From positions 62,001-126,000 of the forward strand of contig JASJFT010000123.1 of assembly GCA_030770425.1 (NCBI GenBank): 64,000 nt of DNA, given 5' to 3'. Source of the stretch: Darksidea phi (lineage: Eukaryota > Ascomycota > Dothideomycetes > Pleosporales > Lentitheciaceae). The position numbers and the translations under genes were made by a program. Each line of letters opens with the position of its first letter. Positions within the stretch are counted from its first letter, which is position 1. Positions 34,001 to 45,657 of the stretch are shown one piece after another. Under the pieces are notes generated by a model that searched no databases, was not told where the DNA came from, and saw nothing but the letters and a program-made list of their open reading frames with translations.

Positions 34001-36704
34001 ACCAGAGCTTTGAAAAGCCGGATGCAGCCGATAAGGAAATCGTACCGACCGAGAACCATTTCGGTGCCGATCAAGATACTTGCTAGGCTGCCTCCATTCC
34101 CATCGCTCTCCAGCAGTCGGCTTCTAGCCAGCCAGGGCCAGACCCGGTTTGGAGCTATGACTACTAAGGCTTGGAGAAACTGTGTGCAGTTCACCAGCAA
34201 CTCCAACGAGCCTTCGTTGCTCGGTTCTTGGCATAGGCGCAGAAGCTCTTCCTCAAAGATGGCAAGAACAAGGCTAACGGTGTCTTGATTGTGTTCGACA
34301 CTAATCTCCAGAGCGATCAGTAATTCGGGAGAGCAAACACCACTATCTCCCTGAGCTGCCGAGGCTTGCAATGATGAGTAAATAAGGTCGGCAAAGAGCC
34401 CAACAATCTCTGTTGCATTCTCGAGTGACGCAGGCTGCTGAGTAGCGACTTCAACTTTATTGCTCCCCAAGGCATATGTGGAAAGGAGGTGAACTAGATA
34501 CTCTAGAGCCGAGTGGGGATAGCGCCATAGGGCGACAAAAGGTTGTGCTCTGTCGTCAACGATAGCCCCTTTCGTGTCCGCGTCGATGACCATAGACTCT
34601 TGATAAGTTGCCCGAGCAGTAGATGCTAGCAGCCTCCGCTGATTGGGAAAACTTGACTGAAAACCTGAGGTGACCGACTTGACAAACTGAGGGAGAGGTA
34701 CCGAGAGCGCAACGTGGTTTGAATTCTCCTCTTCGTCCTCCAAGCGGAAGTCAACAAAGCCTTGAGGTAAACGCTGCATGAGCGACTTCATGTGAGTCAG
34801 TGAATGTAGGATGCTCGGAGTTCCATCGTGACTTGGCTTCTCGCCCCTCGTAACAGCGCTGAAGAATTTAAGAAATGGCGTAATCTCGTAAGGATAGCGT
34901 AGCTGAGCTTCTTCGATGAGTGATGGTCGAAGTATGGAACTATCCTCGAGGCAGAAAGACACTATGGGATCGACATGACGCGGCGCGTCAGGGGCTGTCC
35001 AGGACCTGGAGGTCCTGTCTCCAATCATGATGGCGTGAGCCAACACAATTAGGTCAGGGCTGTACTCCAACGTTCCACCACTTAGTCCTGCACGGACAAG
35101 TTGTAGAAACAGCAATCGGAAGCGGTCTCTTGAGATACGGTCGACGAGAGTACCGAACCCTGCCATTGCAATACTCAACAGCTGGGCAGTCAGACGCAGG
35201 ACTCCAAAGTCGGCACATGTCGTTGCTAGGTCTTGGAATGGCGATGATTCACCCTCTCCTTGCCTCGCGAGGGGAAGAATGGCTTCTTCGAGGGTTGAGG
35301 GGGGTGGTAGAGACTTGTTAGAGCCAAGGGTGGATTCTAGGAGGTGGTCGCGGTCCTCCTCGAGCAAGCGAGCATGTGCAGCGAGTCGCCACGTAATAAT
35401 GGCCCAAGCGAAGGCCGGCGGAGTTGCAGGACTAGGGCCCATTTGAGCTGCTGCAAGGAAGCAGTAGGTGATACGCTCTATGAGGCCGCCATCAAGAACA
35501 TACACCGACGGCTCCCATGTCGCAAATCGTCCGGACTCTAGATCATCAACTACGACATCCACTTTTAGAACAGCGATGGAGACTAGCGAGACAAGAATCT
35601 GGATCAGAGGGATGAGAGGTTGCTGGCCCGCAGTCTTGGTGGGAAAGTCGCAGAAGAATCCCGGTTCGGCGACAGTGGAGAACCATTCCTCTATTGTCGC
35701 AGACGGGAGGAACCCTGTTGCTATGAGGTCGGCATGGATGAGTGCGATGTGCAGTATATGGACCAGCTCGGCGGTCTGACCGGTGAGCCATTTCATGTAG
35801 GCAGCCTCCTGGATGGACTCAGGCACCCCCCAGTTGTACCCTTGGTCGAGCGCCTCCAGCTTTGCCTTTACGGCGCGAATGCACTTGTGTAGGGCTGCAG
35901 CTGTTGACGGGGTGGCTTCCCTCTTGTTCTGCTCCTTAGCAATAGCTTGACCCAACTGCTCCAGCCAGTCGTCGCACACGCGGTAGTCACGGCCGTAGGC
36001 AGTCTTGCTCCGAAGGTCACTGGCGCAGCCCCACGCCATGATCAGCTGGCTGACCCGCAGAATAGAGACACATGTCGTGTGATAGATGTCGATGATGCGT
36101 AGTCTCCGCTGATCGGACGAATCGAATTGTGTATCGCTCTGTACGCCCAATGACGACGGATTCGCGAGGATGGATGAATTGGGTACAGAGGTGGAGGCGC
36201 CCAGGCTGGAGAAGCCGGCGGCTTCCTGCACGCTCAATGCCTCCTCTTCTGTCAGTCCACTCAGCAACTGGACGGTCGGCCTGCTCTGCCATTCCTGCAC
36301 GACAAGCCGCAAAGCCTCATATTCTGAGATGTTCGCCTCTTTCGACAGCCACAAGCTGTCCTCTTTGATCTCATTGATATTGTAGTACTGATCCTGGCCC
36401 GGTGTGACGCTTATCGGCGCGGTTTTCGCCTCGAATTTGTTCTTTTCCTGTGTCGATGGCTCGGGGAAGGGCTTCCATGGCCGACTGAGGACGTTGAAGC
36501 TCTCTTCCGCGGTCAAGAAGTTTTTCAGCGGGGTGCTTTTGGAAGCGGTGTCCGGGTTGCAGAGGGCGTTGTATGCGACATCCCAGGAACTGAACGCGTT
36601 AGTTGTAAATGGCCTGCCAGAGTAAGCTTGTAAACATACATGAGCTGCTGCTCGCTCTTGAAGCACTTGTTGAGGTCCAGGTCCAGCTGCGGGAGGGGAG
36701 CCAT
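31087..36704 (-). CDS. NUP192: Nucleoporin Nup192 (inner-ring NPC scaffold)
   Basis: Exon 1 is 36704-36640 (MAPLPQLDLDLNKCFK...), then a 50-bp intron (GTATG...CAACTAACGCGTTCAG), then exon 2, 36589-31087. The product has 1855 residues, in the range of fungal Nup192/Nup205. It is an all-helical solenoid that builds the inner ring of the nuclear pore with Nup188, Nic96, Nup53 and Nup145N. Family features include the N-terminal SWDVAYNALCNP segment, LTAEESFNVLSRPWKPF, the central helical repeats and the C-terminal TLLFTVGPPIAAEISSFL block. The open frame before exon 1 is antisense-like leader; the chosen ATG has context GCCATGG and gives the conserved N-terminus. It is divergent from the tryptophan gene across 334 bp. 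Confidence 0.94.
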
Positions 36705-37038
36705 GGCGGCGCTGCAGTGCGCTCAATGGCAGACGCTCAACGGGAGTCCATGAAGGGGGAAGAAGGCGTAGGCGGGGAGGTGTGGCCGAATGCTTGCGGT
36801 GAATGTCTCGGTCGCGAAATCGAGCTCAGGTCGCGCTTTCCGCACCGCACAGACCACGCGAACCCCCGGCACCATTTCGTCGGCGGCACCTGGCATCATT
36901 TCGTCGGCGGCACCTCCGATACATCCCGCTGCATCCGGCGGGATAGATAAAGTAAAGACTCACCTTGAGCCACCCGGAAGACAACTTTTTGTGACCGAGT
37001 ACTGTATTGACCCCGGAATACCATATCCAAATCTCGAA
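36705..37038. promoter_or_regulatory. Divergent promoter between NUP192 and the trifunctional tryptophan gene
   Basis: A 334-bp spacer that must serve both a structural housekeeping gene and an amino-acid biosynthesis gene. It contains a 24-bp tandem duplication (36868-36915). A near-match to the Gcn4/CpcA TGACTCA site (AGACTCA, one mismatch) lies near 36957. No TATA box is obvious. Confidence 0.6.
36868..36915. repeat. 24-bp tandem duplication in the divergent promoter
   Basis: Two adjacent 24-bp copies, 36868-36891 and 36892-36915, sharing the core TTTCGTCGGCGGCACCT and differing at one position (C/T). Read directly from the sequence. Confidence 0.9.
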
Positions 37039-39387
37039 ATGCCTTCGCTCCCTCTCGTCGACCATTCGCCCCACCATCCCGACCCCTCTCCGCCCGTGGC
37101 CACTGCCTCGAACCTGATCCTGATAGACAACTACGATTCCTTTACCTGGAATGTGTACCAATATCTCGCTCTTGAGGGCGCCACTGTCACCGTCTTCCGC
37201 AACGACGAAATCACGCTTGCCGAGCTGATCTCAAAAAAGCCTACACAGCTGGTCATAAGTCCAGGCCCCGGCCACCCTGAGAAGGACGCCGGTATAAGCA
37301 ATGCGGCCATACAACACTTCAGTGGGAAGATACCGGTGCTGGGTGTATGTATGGGAGAGTGAGTCGCCCAGCTCAAGGGTAGGGTAAAGGCCACTCGCTG
37401 ACTCGACAGGCAATGCATCATCTACAGCTTTGGTGGCACCGTTGACGTAACAGGCGAGATCCTCCACGGCAAGACATCGCCTCTCGTTCATGATGGCAAG
37501 GGCCTCTATGCGGGCGTCTCTCAGGATATCCCCGTCACCCGATACCACTCCCTTGCTGGCACCCAAAACGTCCCTGAGTGTCTCGAGGTTACGTCCTACA
37601 TCAAGCGTCCGAATGGTGAACAAGGCGTCATCATGGGCGTACGCCACAAAGAATACGTGTTGGAGGGAATACAGTTCCATCCCGAAAGCATCTTGACGGA
37701 ACAGGGTCGCATCATGTTCAGGAACTTCTTGCGCATGCAGGGAGGCACTTGGGCAGACAATCAGAAGCTTTCCAAGGAAGCCCATGCGAAGGCTATCGGG
37801 ACTGCGGTCAGCGGAGCGAACGAAGGCCCCAAAGACAAGCAGACGTCTATCTTAGAGAAAATATACGACCACCGCAGAGCTGCTGTTGCTGATCAGAAGA
37901 AAATCCCATCGCAGAGGTCAAGCGACCTGCAGGCAGCCTACGACCTGAATCTGGCGCCTCCTCAAATCAACTTTCCCGAGCGATTGCGCCAGTCTCCGTA
38001 CCGTCTCTCTCTCATGGCCGAGATCAAACGAGCGTCTCCTTCGAAGGGCATAATTTCTCTGTCGACCTGTGCACCCGCACAAGCTCGCACGTATGCCAAA
38101 GCCGGCGCCAGCACAATATCTGTTCTCACCGAGCCTGAGTGGTTCAAAGGAAGCATCGATGATCTAAGAGCGGTACGACAGAGTCTTGAAGGTATGCCGA
38201 ACCGACCGGCAGTCCTGCGGAAAGAGTTCATATTCGACGAGTACCAGATCCTCGAAGCCAGACTCGCAGGTGCCGACACGGTGTTACTGATCGTCAAGAT
38301 GCTCGATGAAGCGCTCTTGAAGAGGCTATACCTCTACTCGCAATCGCTCGGCATGGAACCTTTGGTCGAAGTCAACACTATTGAAGAGATGCAAATCGCC
38401 GTTAGCCTGGGTTCTAAGGTCATAGGAGTAAACAACCGCAACCTCACGAACTTTGAAGTTGATATGGATACTACAAGCCGTTTGATGAACCTCGTACCCA
38501 AAGAAACGATCGTGTGCGCACTGAGTGGCATTAGCAAACCTGAAGACGTCGAGCCATACGTCACGAACGGTGTGGGGGCTGTTTTGGTTGGAGAAGCTTT
38601 GATGCGAGCTTCCGATACTGTTGCATTCATCGCACAGCTCCTCGGTGGCACCGCGCCAACACAGTCAGCGAAAGTATCTGCTCCTCTAGTAAAAATTTGT
38701 GGCACACGCAGTGCGGACGCTGCCAAAGCTGCCGTCGAAGCAGGGGCAGATCTCATCGGCATCATTCTAGCCCCTGGACTCAGACGTACAGTCTCGAAGG
38801 AGACTGCATTATCAATTGCTGAGGTTGTTCGCCATACAAGGAAACCACACGCCTTTAAAGAATCAGCAACTGCTTCCAAGTCCGCATCAGACTATTTCGA
38901 ACACACCTCAACTCTTGTTGCGAACCCGGAACGAGCATTGTTGGTTGGCGTTTTCCGCAATCAACCTTTAGAATACGTACTTGAGCAACAGCAGCTCCTA
39001 AATCTTGACGTGGTGCAACTGCACGGTCAAGAGCCTATCGAGTGGGCGGAATTACTTCCAGTGCCGGTTTTCAAAGCGTTCGGCCCGAGAGACAACGGCA
39101 TCGGCCTTCGGGGATATCACGCCCTTCCTCTTCTCGACGCAGGCTCTGGGGGCTCTGGCCAGCAACTTGACCTGTCAGAGGTGAAGAGTGCGCTTTCCAA
39201 AGATGAAGGAATCAAGATAATTTTCGCTGGAGGTTTGAACCCTGAAAACGTCCAAGATGCCCTCAAGGGATTAGACGACTATCGAGGGCAAGTCAAGGCT
39301 GTAGACGTGAGTAGCGGGGTTGAAGAGGATGGGCAACAGAGTCTGGATAAGATACGAGGATTCGTAAAAGCAGCAAAGGCAGTGTAA
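37039..39387 (+). CDS. trpC: Trifunctional anthranilate synthase component II / IGPS / PRAI
   Basis: Exons 37039-37358 and 37410-39387, joined across a 51-bp intron (GTGAGT...GACTCGACAG), give 765 residues, as for Aspergillus TrpC and Neurospora trp-1. Order: glutamine amidotransferase (about 24-225) with nucleophile Cys104 in GVCMGEQC and the His197/Glu199 pair in GIQFHPES; indole-3-glycerol-phosphate synthase (about 250-520) with [12 protein letters not shown]; and phosphoribosylanthranilate isomerase (about 530-765) with [22 protein letters not shown] and [12 protein letters not shown]. The first domain supplies ammonia to the separate anthranilate synthase component I; the other two perform later tryptophan steps. 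The intron cuts exactly inside the CMGE/QC active-site loop. Cross-pathway (CpcA/Gcn4) control is expected from the family, with only a weak motif here. Confidence 0.96.
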
Positions 39388-40143
39388 TACTATCACGGCG
39401 ACAACAAGCTCCTTCAGATATAGCAACTTTTATACTCCTGACCCTGCGCGTCTGCTTATCTATTATTCCTAGGTTTTTGGCTCGGTAGGAGACGTCGATC
39501 GAATACAACAGAGAGAGCAATCTCGACGTATGGTGCTTTAACTCACATCGAGATGGGTACCCAGTGGCCTCGCATATTCAACCCTAGTACGAGACTTCCA
39601 ATCGAGCCGGTACTTGTGATTTTTTTTTTTTTTGATTTTTTACAGATTATTATAGCTAGTTGAGGCTTCCCAGATCTCAACGCATCGTATGAGAACGAGA
39701 CGTGGCAGGCAGATCGAGTTCGCAGTCGATATTCTTTTGTTCAAGCAGCTTGTTATCACTATCCGTCTTGTGGGTTCATCGCAACGTCCCGATACTTCCA
39801 TCCTCATGTACGTTTGCTTTCGTAGCTGCTTTTGCCGTCGAAACTGCCTTACCTCCGATCGAAAATGAGTGCTGCTGTTGTCTCTCACTTGTCGTCCTCA
39901 AATTGTCATCACGCCAGCCTCTCCCCTACAACTTTACTTTCGTATATCTGCACCATTCTGCAGTAAAGCAAACTTACAAAGCGCCTCAAACCTCGAAGCC
40001 CGCCTAGCGCTATCTCCACGAATCCCCTTCAGTCTTCGTCTCCTGTGCCTCTCCTCCCCTCCGCATTACGAACCGCAACCAGGAAACCTCTCCACGATTT
40101 AACCTCTACCACCAAGTCCTGCTCTTCGAACCTAGTCGCTCCA
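39388..40143. other. Intergenic region between trpC and the BRCT gene
   Basis: The 3' flank of trpC and the leader/promoter of the next gene, with a poly-T run near 39619-39633 followed by a second T6 run. From 39850 it is pyrimidine-rich, typical of a fungal promoter/leader. No gene supported. Confidence 0.5.
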
Positions 40144-42216
40144 ATGGGTTGCCTCAAGAATCTCTTCATCACCGCCATTGGTGACCTTGGCCCGGGAAAG
40201 GGCAACGAGCAACTGAAGAAGTGGGTCGAGGCTAATAGTGGGCGGTGGCAACGTCGCGTCACGAAAGGCGTTACGCATTTGATCTGTTCGAAGGATGCGT
40301 ATAAGAAGAATGTCGATGCTGGTACGTTATCTACAGCCCTCGACAGCCCTCCTCTTCTCTTTGTTATCAACATCAAGCGCTGACAGGAGATTAGTCCAGC
40401 AAGCTAAGGAGCTCGGCGTCTTTATTGTTAGCTACGACTGGCTTGAAGACTCGCTCTGCGCACGCCGCAAATTGGCCGAGCGCAAGTACACATGGGAAGT
40501 TCTCCGGAAGCAGCGCCGCAATAAGAAGGAAATGAAGCGGTTGGCTCCTAAGAGTGACAGTATGTTGTCCCTTCTACCCTCACCACATCTGTTGTAGATA
40601 GAAGAAGTTACTGACGGTGCGTAGCAATCAAGTTCCAGAAGGGCTGTGACATGGCGCGCGAAGAGTTGGGCTCAGGTACGCTCCGCAAATCTGGCTTTTT
40701 CGTGTCCGCTTTGGATGATCTGGAGAAGAAGAGAGAGGCGAGAAAGGCGGAAGAGAAAAAAAGACTGGCTTCAAATGCTGCAGCGGCTACGACACCCGAG
40801 GACGCCCAGCGGGGTGTAAGTCAAGATGCAGCAGTTGCTTTTCATCAGTCTGCTACACCCAAACCTACCGCACCGAGCCGCTCAAAGCTGCAACCGAAGC
40901 CTCAGTCCCATCCGACTCCCCAACCGCAGTCTCCACCTCAAGCCAACCCACTCGCTAGCCGACCTACTCCATCCCTCTTCCCTCCATGTCTCAACTACAC
41001 GCCACCTACCCCGTCCTCCCTTGAATCCGCCCAACCCCCACCAACACCCCCCTCATCCAGCAGCCCTGCGGCCTCCAAAGCTGCTGTACCGGAGGAACCC
41101 AAGATAACCAAGTTCACAGACCTTTACCACGTCTACTGCGATGCCACCGGCTTTCACTACAACGTCTTTCTCCTCCGGCAAAACCCCTACCTCAATAACT
41201 TTGCAAAGTACACTTTAAAGCTTTACGAATCACATACCAAACCGCACGTCTATGCGACGGTAGTGCGGTATACGCCACCAGCAGGCAGTCATGCGGGCGC
41301 GTCTGAAGACTTCGCAGATATCTTGGGTAAACAAACTGCGATGCAGAAGATGAAGAACCTGGCTGCCGCAACCACAAACGCGATTACACCGCAAAATTCG
41401 ACCACGTCTGAGCCGACTCTGGCCTTTCAGCACAACACAAAGTCTGCCACGAACTCTAGTACGACCACGGCAGCCGCCACCGAAAAAGCCCGCTTGACCG
41501 CCCTAATAGCACCACTCACCCCTTCCCCCACAAGCCCCTACAGCTCTCTTCCAGCGCCCCCAAACAGCACCTTTGCTGTTGCCCTCCTTGCGTTCCGCCA
41601 CATATTCCGCGACCTGACTCTCCTAACCTGGGAAGAGCGTCTCACCCCGCCTCCTACATCTCCTTCCTCACTCCAACGCTTACGCGCCCAGGCCTTCCAA
41701 ATCGAGCCGTTTATATGGCGTCGTCCCGCTGAGGGCCTTCCTGTCGGTCACATGCCAGTCATCCCTCTCGCACTCGGCGATATCGATTCGAGTTATGTGA
41801 GGAATCGATGGGGATTGCCGGGCTTGGATGAGCCGCTAGGCAGCGAGGGGGCTGTCGGGAGTGCCATTTTGAGGGAGGCGCAAGAGGCGGTGAGGAATGC
41901 GGAGGAAGCAAGATTGAGGGCTGAGGAGGCGGAGAGAAAGAGACAAGGTAGGGTTAAGGAACCTCTTAAGCCAAACTACAAGCGACCGCTTTTTAATGGC
42001 GTCAATGGACGGCCGGTTAAGGATGAGTATGGACGATACTTCAAGTATGGTACTCCGGGTCCCAGTCAGACTCCGAGTCCTGCTCCGGCGTCTGCGGCGA
42101 GGGCTGGGAATGTTGGTGGTATGGGTAGTGCGAGGAGGGATGGCAGGGCAGTGTTTACGCAGTTTCCGATGTCGAAGGACTGGAAGAGGAGTTCTTTCTT
42201 CGGGGATAAGGAGTGA
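40144..42216 (+). CDS. BRCT-domain protein with WGR-like region
   Basis: Exons 40144-40321, 40395-40559 and 40625-42216 (introns 73 and 65 bp) give 644 residues. The first ATG giving a BRCT start is at 40144 (MGCLKNLFITAIGDLG); the frame upstream has no ATG. An N-terminal BRCT domain (about 3-90) has VTHLICSKD and the signature VSYDWLEDSL. A Pro/Ser/Gln-rich linker follows. A domain near 277-340 (FHYNVFLLRQNPYLNNF, then KYTLKLYESHTKPHVY) resembles WGR domains of PARP proteins by pattern only. A Glu/Arg-rich helix and a Pro-rich tail end the protein. BRCT plus WGR suggests a nuclear role in DNA-damage recognition, but no PARP catalytic domain is present. The MFS gene is convergent, 528 bp away. 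Confidence 0.8.
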
Positions 42217-42744
42217 TAGACGTGAGGGTTTGGTGTCTTGGGTTTTGGGTTTTGGGACAGTAAGGGTAGCCTGGGGAGCCGAACAGTCATGGGTGTAATT
42301 AGGCTTGGTTTCTGCGTACTCGATTCTGAGTAGTGGGTTTGGGATCCATATCATGGGGTTTTCCATCCTGGAGCTGACAAGCTGGAATCGCATGGGATCG
42401 ATACAACGAGGGCATTTTACAGCATTCTAGGTGGTGCATTATTCAGACCTGAGGTCGCGATACAATCTCTGCTTTATTATTATGTCACCCTAGCTACGTC
42501 GCAAATACCGAATGAGCAGCTTTCACTCTGTGCAGCTATAGGTGTTTGACACTGGACCCCAGTTTATGTCGCGCGGTTCCGGAACAGGTAAGCTTCTTTG
42601 AATTAAGCGGCTTGAACGTACGAGAGTGTTCTTGCAGGTTCTATGATTCCTCTTCAAAGATCTGTTACGCCATGACCATGCAAAGCGTCCCCGATTTCAA
42701 CTCTGGTTATCAACCACCGCCTACTTCCCTCGGCCAAATTTCTC
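42217..42744. other. Intergenic region between convergent genes
   Basis: The shared 3' region of the BRCT and MFS genes. It has no coding signal; G/T-rich runs lie around 42225-42260. Confidence 0.45.
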
Positions 42745-44870
42745 CTAATTCTGCTCCTCTTTTCCAACACTAGTAGTACCATTCGACACGATAGGCTTCT
42801 TCTCCACCTCCTCTCCATTGTCCGAAACCCTCTCAGCCGACACCGCCTCGCCCTCACCCTCGCCGGTAGCAGCCTCCTCATTATCATCTTTCTTCCCAGA
42901 CTCATTATGATACCTAAACCACGGCATGAAAAGAGCAGCGAGCAGCGACATCCCAGCTAGCGGGACGCCAGTCGCAAAAGTCATCCGCAAAGCTTTGATA
43001 TAGCTATCCACAATTCCCGGAATAGCTTCTTCGGGGAAGGTGGAGATAGCGGCGCTGTCGGCACCCGCGGCTAGCACTTGGTAGGCGTTGAGTTGGGGAA
43101 GCGTCGATTGGAGGGTTTTGAGGAGCCTGTTTTGGAAGATGGCTTGCGCGGCGGGGATGAATACCGCGCTGCTCATTGATTGGGCGACTGCAGACATATG
43201 TGTTAGGTTGCCGACGGAAGAAGAATGGGAGGTGTTGATATTAGATTTAGAGCGGTACTTACAAATCATTATCGCGGTAGCTGTGGGAACATCCTTCGTT
43301 TCTACTACTACCTGTGCTAACATCAAGGGAACGGCCATAACACCTACACCAAGGCCTAGCACGATCTGGAAGCCGATCCACTCTCCCGCAGTGGAGGACT
43401 CGTGTAGGAGCATCAGTAGGCCAGAGCCGACGGCGGCGATGGCAGGGCAGATAAGGAAGAAGGGATTGAAGATGCCGGTTTTGGTTATGATACCGCCAAT
43501 GACCATCTGCCCGAAAGCTAGGCATTCTATTAGAGGAGACGTGAAGTCGTTTGCGTGTGTGTAGCTGTATACATACTGAGACTTAGGATGACGGGAATGA
43601 GGCGAACGCCGGAGGATATGGCGGAAGCGCCTCGTGTGGCCTGGAAGTAGATGGGGAGATAAAATATGGGAAGGTTGAAGCAACCCGCGATACTAAAGTC
43701 TGCGGTTAGCCGGCGACAATCGACCAGGCGAAGGGGTGAGGGTACAAGAACTCAAAGACTGCGCCGACTAGTAGCGCTCTGTTCTTGAAGAAGCTTGGTA
43801 CAAGAAGAGCTCGATCGCCTTGATACCACTGATCTGCCACGAACATGACGAGGAGGAGCAGTGATCCGACCAGTAGACCGATAGTGGTCGAGCTAGACCA
43901 AGCTCTCTCAACACCTGCCCATCTCGTGGCTAGTGTGAAGCACACAATCGTAGCACAGATCAAGATGACGCCAGGTATGTCCATCTGTAGCAGCTTTTCT
44001 TTTGCTGTAGCGGGCGTTGGCGCCGCTGCCTTCGGTGGATGGAATGAGAACCATAAAGCAAATGCTGCGCATCCGCCGAGCGGCAAGTTGATATAGAAGC
44101 TGTCGTTGGTATCAGTGACTGCGAAGTGAAGAAGATATGTACTGAGTACATATGTCAATTACTGACCACCATCTCCACGTGACGTTTTGTCTGCAGGTTT
44201 GGAATGCAATTAGTAAACGGCTTAGAAGTGGGAATTGTATGCGTACGTAAAAGCTCCTCCAACTAGCGGACCGACGACAGCAGCGAGCGCAAAAGTCGCC
44301 GATAGCGAGCTCGTCATGGCAGGTCTGAGGCGAGGCCGTGCAGAAAGAGCAATAATGATGAAGCAGCCCGCAAACGTGCCGGCAATGCCAACACCTGTGA
44401 TGGCGCGCCCAGCGATAAAAGCATCACTGTTCGGCGCAAGCGCTAAGCATAGTCAGTATTCTTCCACATTGTATACAGATGACGTTAGAAGCTGTAAAAA
44501 ATATATAATTACCGCATATCAAGCTACCGACCTCAAATACGAAGATGCTAAATAGGAAGACGGGTTTGACGGGAAAGTACTTGTATGCTTTTCCCCACAT
44601 GGATTGAGTGGCAGCAACGGAAAAGAATAACGCCGAGGCATACCAGCCCACATCTTGCAAGCTGTGAAATTCATTGGTAATGGATGGGATGGCAGTCGTG
44701 ATAATGGTTGTATCCAGCGACGCAAGAAAGATACCAAGCACGAGCGCAAATACGATAGCGACGAGACGCAGGCCGCTAGGATATTCGTGTTCTTGTATGT
44801 CGTCGTGGTTGGGGGCGTTACCGCGCGGCTGATCTGCGGCTATGGATCCATTGGCGGCGGCCTCGGCCAT
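42745..44870 (-). CDS. MFS transporter, DHA2 (14-TM) drug/toxin efflux type
   Basis: Seven exons (44870-44513, 44442-44247, 44190-44167, 44099-43746, 43692-43577, 43517-43263, 43187-42745) give 581 residues. All junctions keep frame and restore conserved sequence, including the 24-nt exon 3 encoding QNVTWRW. The DHA2 pattern is clear: TM1 with [64 protein letters not shown] and [10 protein letters not shown] after TM5/6. Both ends are cytosolic; the C-terminal tail is acidic. The family exports drugs and fungal secondary metabolites by proton antiport across the plasma membrane. Its position beside decayed tailoring-enzyme genes fits an efflux role in a former biosynthetic cluster (inference). 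The substrate is unknown. Confidence 0.92.
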
Positions 44871-45657
44871 GGTGAGAGAACAAAGCAGCGCGTTTAAGGC
44901 GTTTGAGAACGGAGGTCTAACGAAGGGTCGACGAATGCTGGACTGTGGGGACTGTGGTGGCTGTCCCTTAAGTCAGTGGGAAACCCGCGCCGCACGCAAT
45001 TACCGCGGCAGGTGTGCTGTTGATTGCCGCCCGGTTGATGTGCCTGCAGATGAAAGGAGCGCCATCCTGGATCTTATTGCTGTTTTGAAAGTTGGCAACC
45101 ATGTTGATTGGTGAATGCAGCAGAAACAGGGTGTTGAAACGTCCTGGTAAACTTCGGATGGGTCCGCGGACCAATGACGTTAGCGGCGGAAATAGATTAC
45201 ACGAATTGGAACGATCCGCTCGCTTTGCAGTCACTCTCGCTCTCGTCTCACCGCTCAATGCTGGAACATCTCCGGGCAGTAGCTCATACCGTGGGGTATA
45301 TGATTGGATGCTGATACAAACTTTACCAATTGGCTGCGTCGTCAATCATCAAATAGACTTGCAATTTGCACGAATCGCACGCCCGCTAATTTTTTTTTCT
45401 CCATGACAACGTCAGAAAGACACTTTGTAATGCCCAAGAAGCGTTCTACTGAGATCCGACGCTTGGAGCAGTACACGCTACTTGTTTGCGTGGACATGGC
45501 TTTGCTCAAGTACCAATAGCCATATCGCGCTTCTCGTGCGACATCCCTCTTCGTATATGTCGTCTTCCCTACTATTTTAAATATGCAGCACAGGCTCCTC
45601 ACTTTCAATCCGAATTAGCGCGGCCACTCTGCAGCGACTGGGTTCCGATTTCAAGTA
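44871..45657. other. Intergenic region upstream of the MFS gene
   Basis: The presumed MFS promoter is at the left; the right part leads into the FMO relic. Only short frames without motifs are present, so no gene is supported. Confidence 0.45.

Noticed and set aside
36950..36965. Gcn4/CpcA site in the trpC promoter
   Set aside because: The best match (AGACTCA) has one mismatch to TGACTCA; too weak to annotate as a site.
40809..40860. Possible third intron in the BRCT gene (GTAAGTCAAG...CATCAG)
   Set aside because: It would be only about 33 bp, below the usual fungal minimum, and the frame is open without it.
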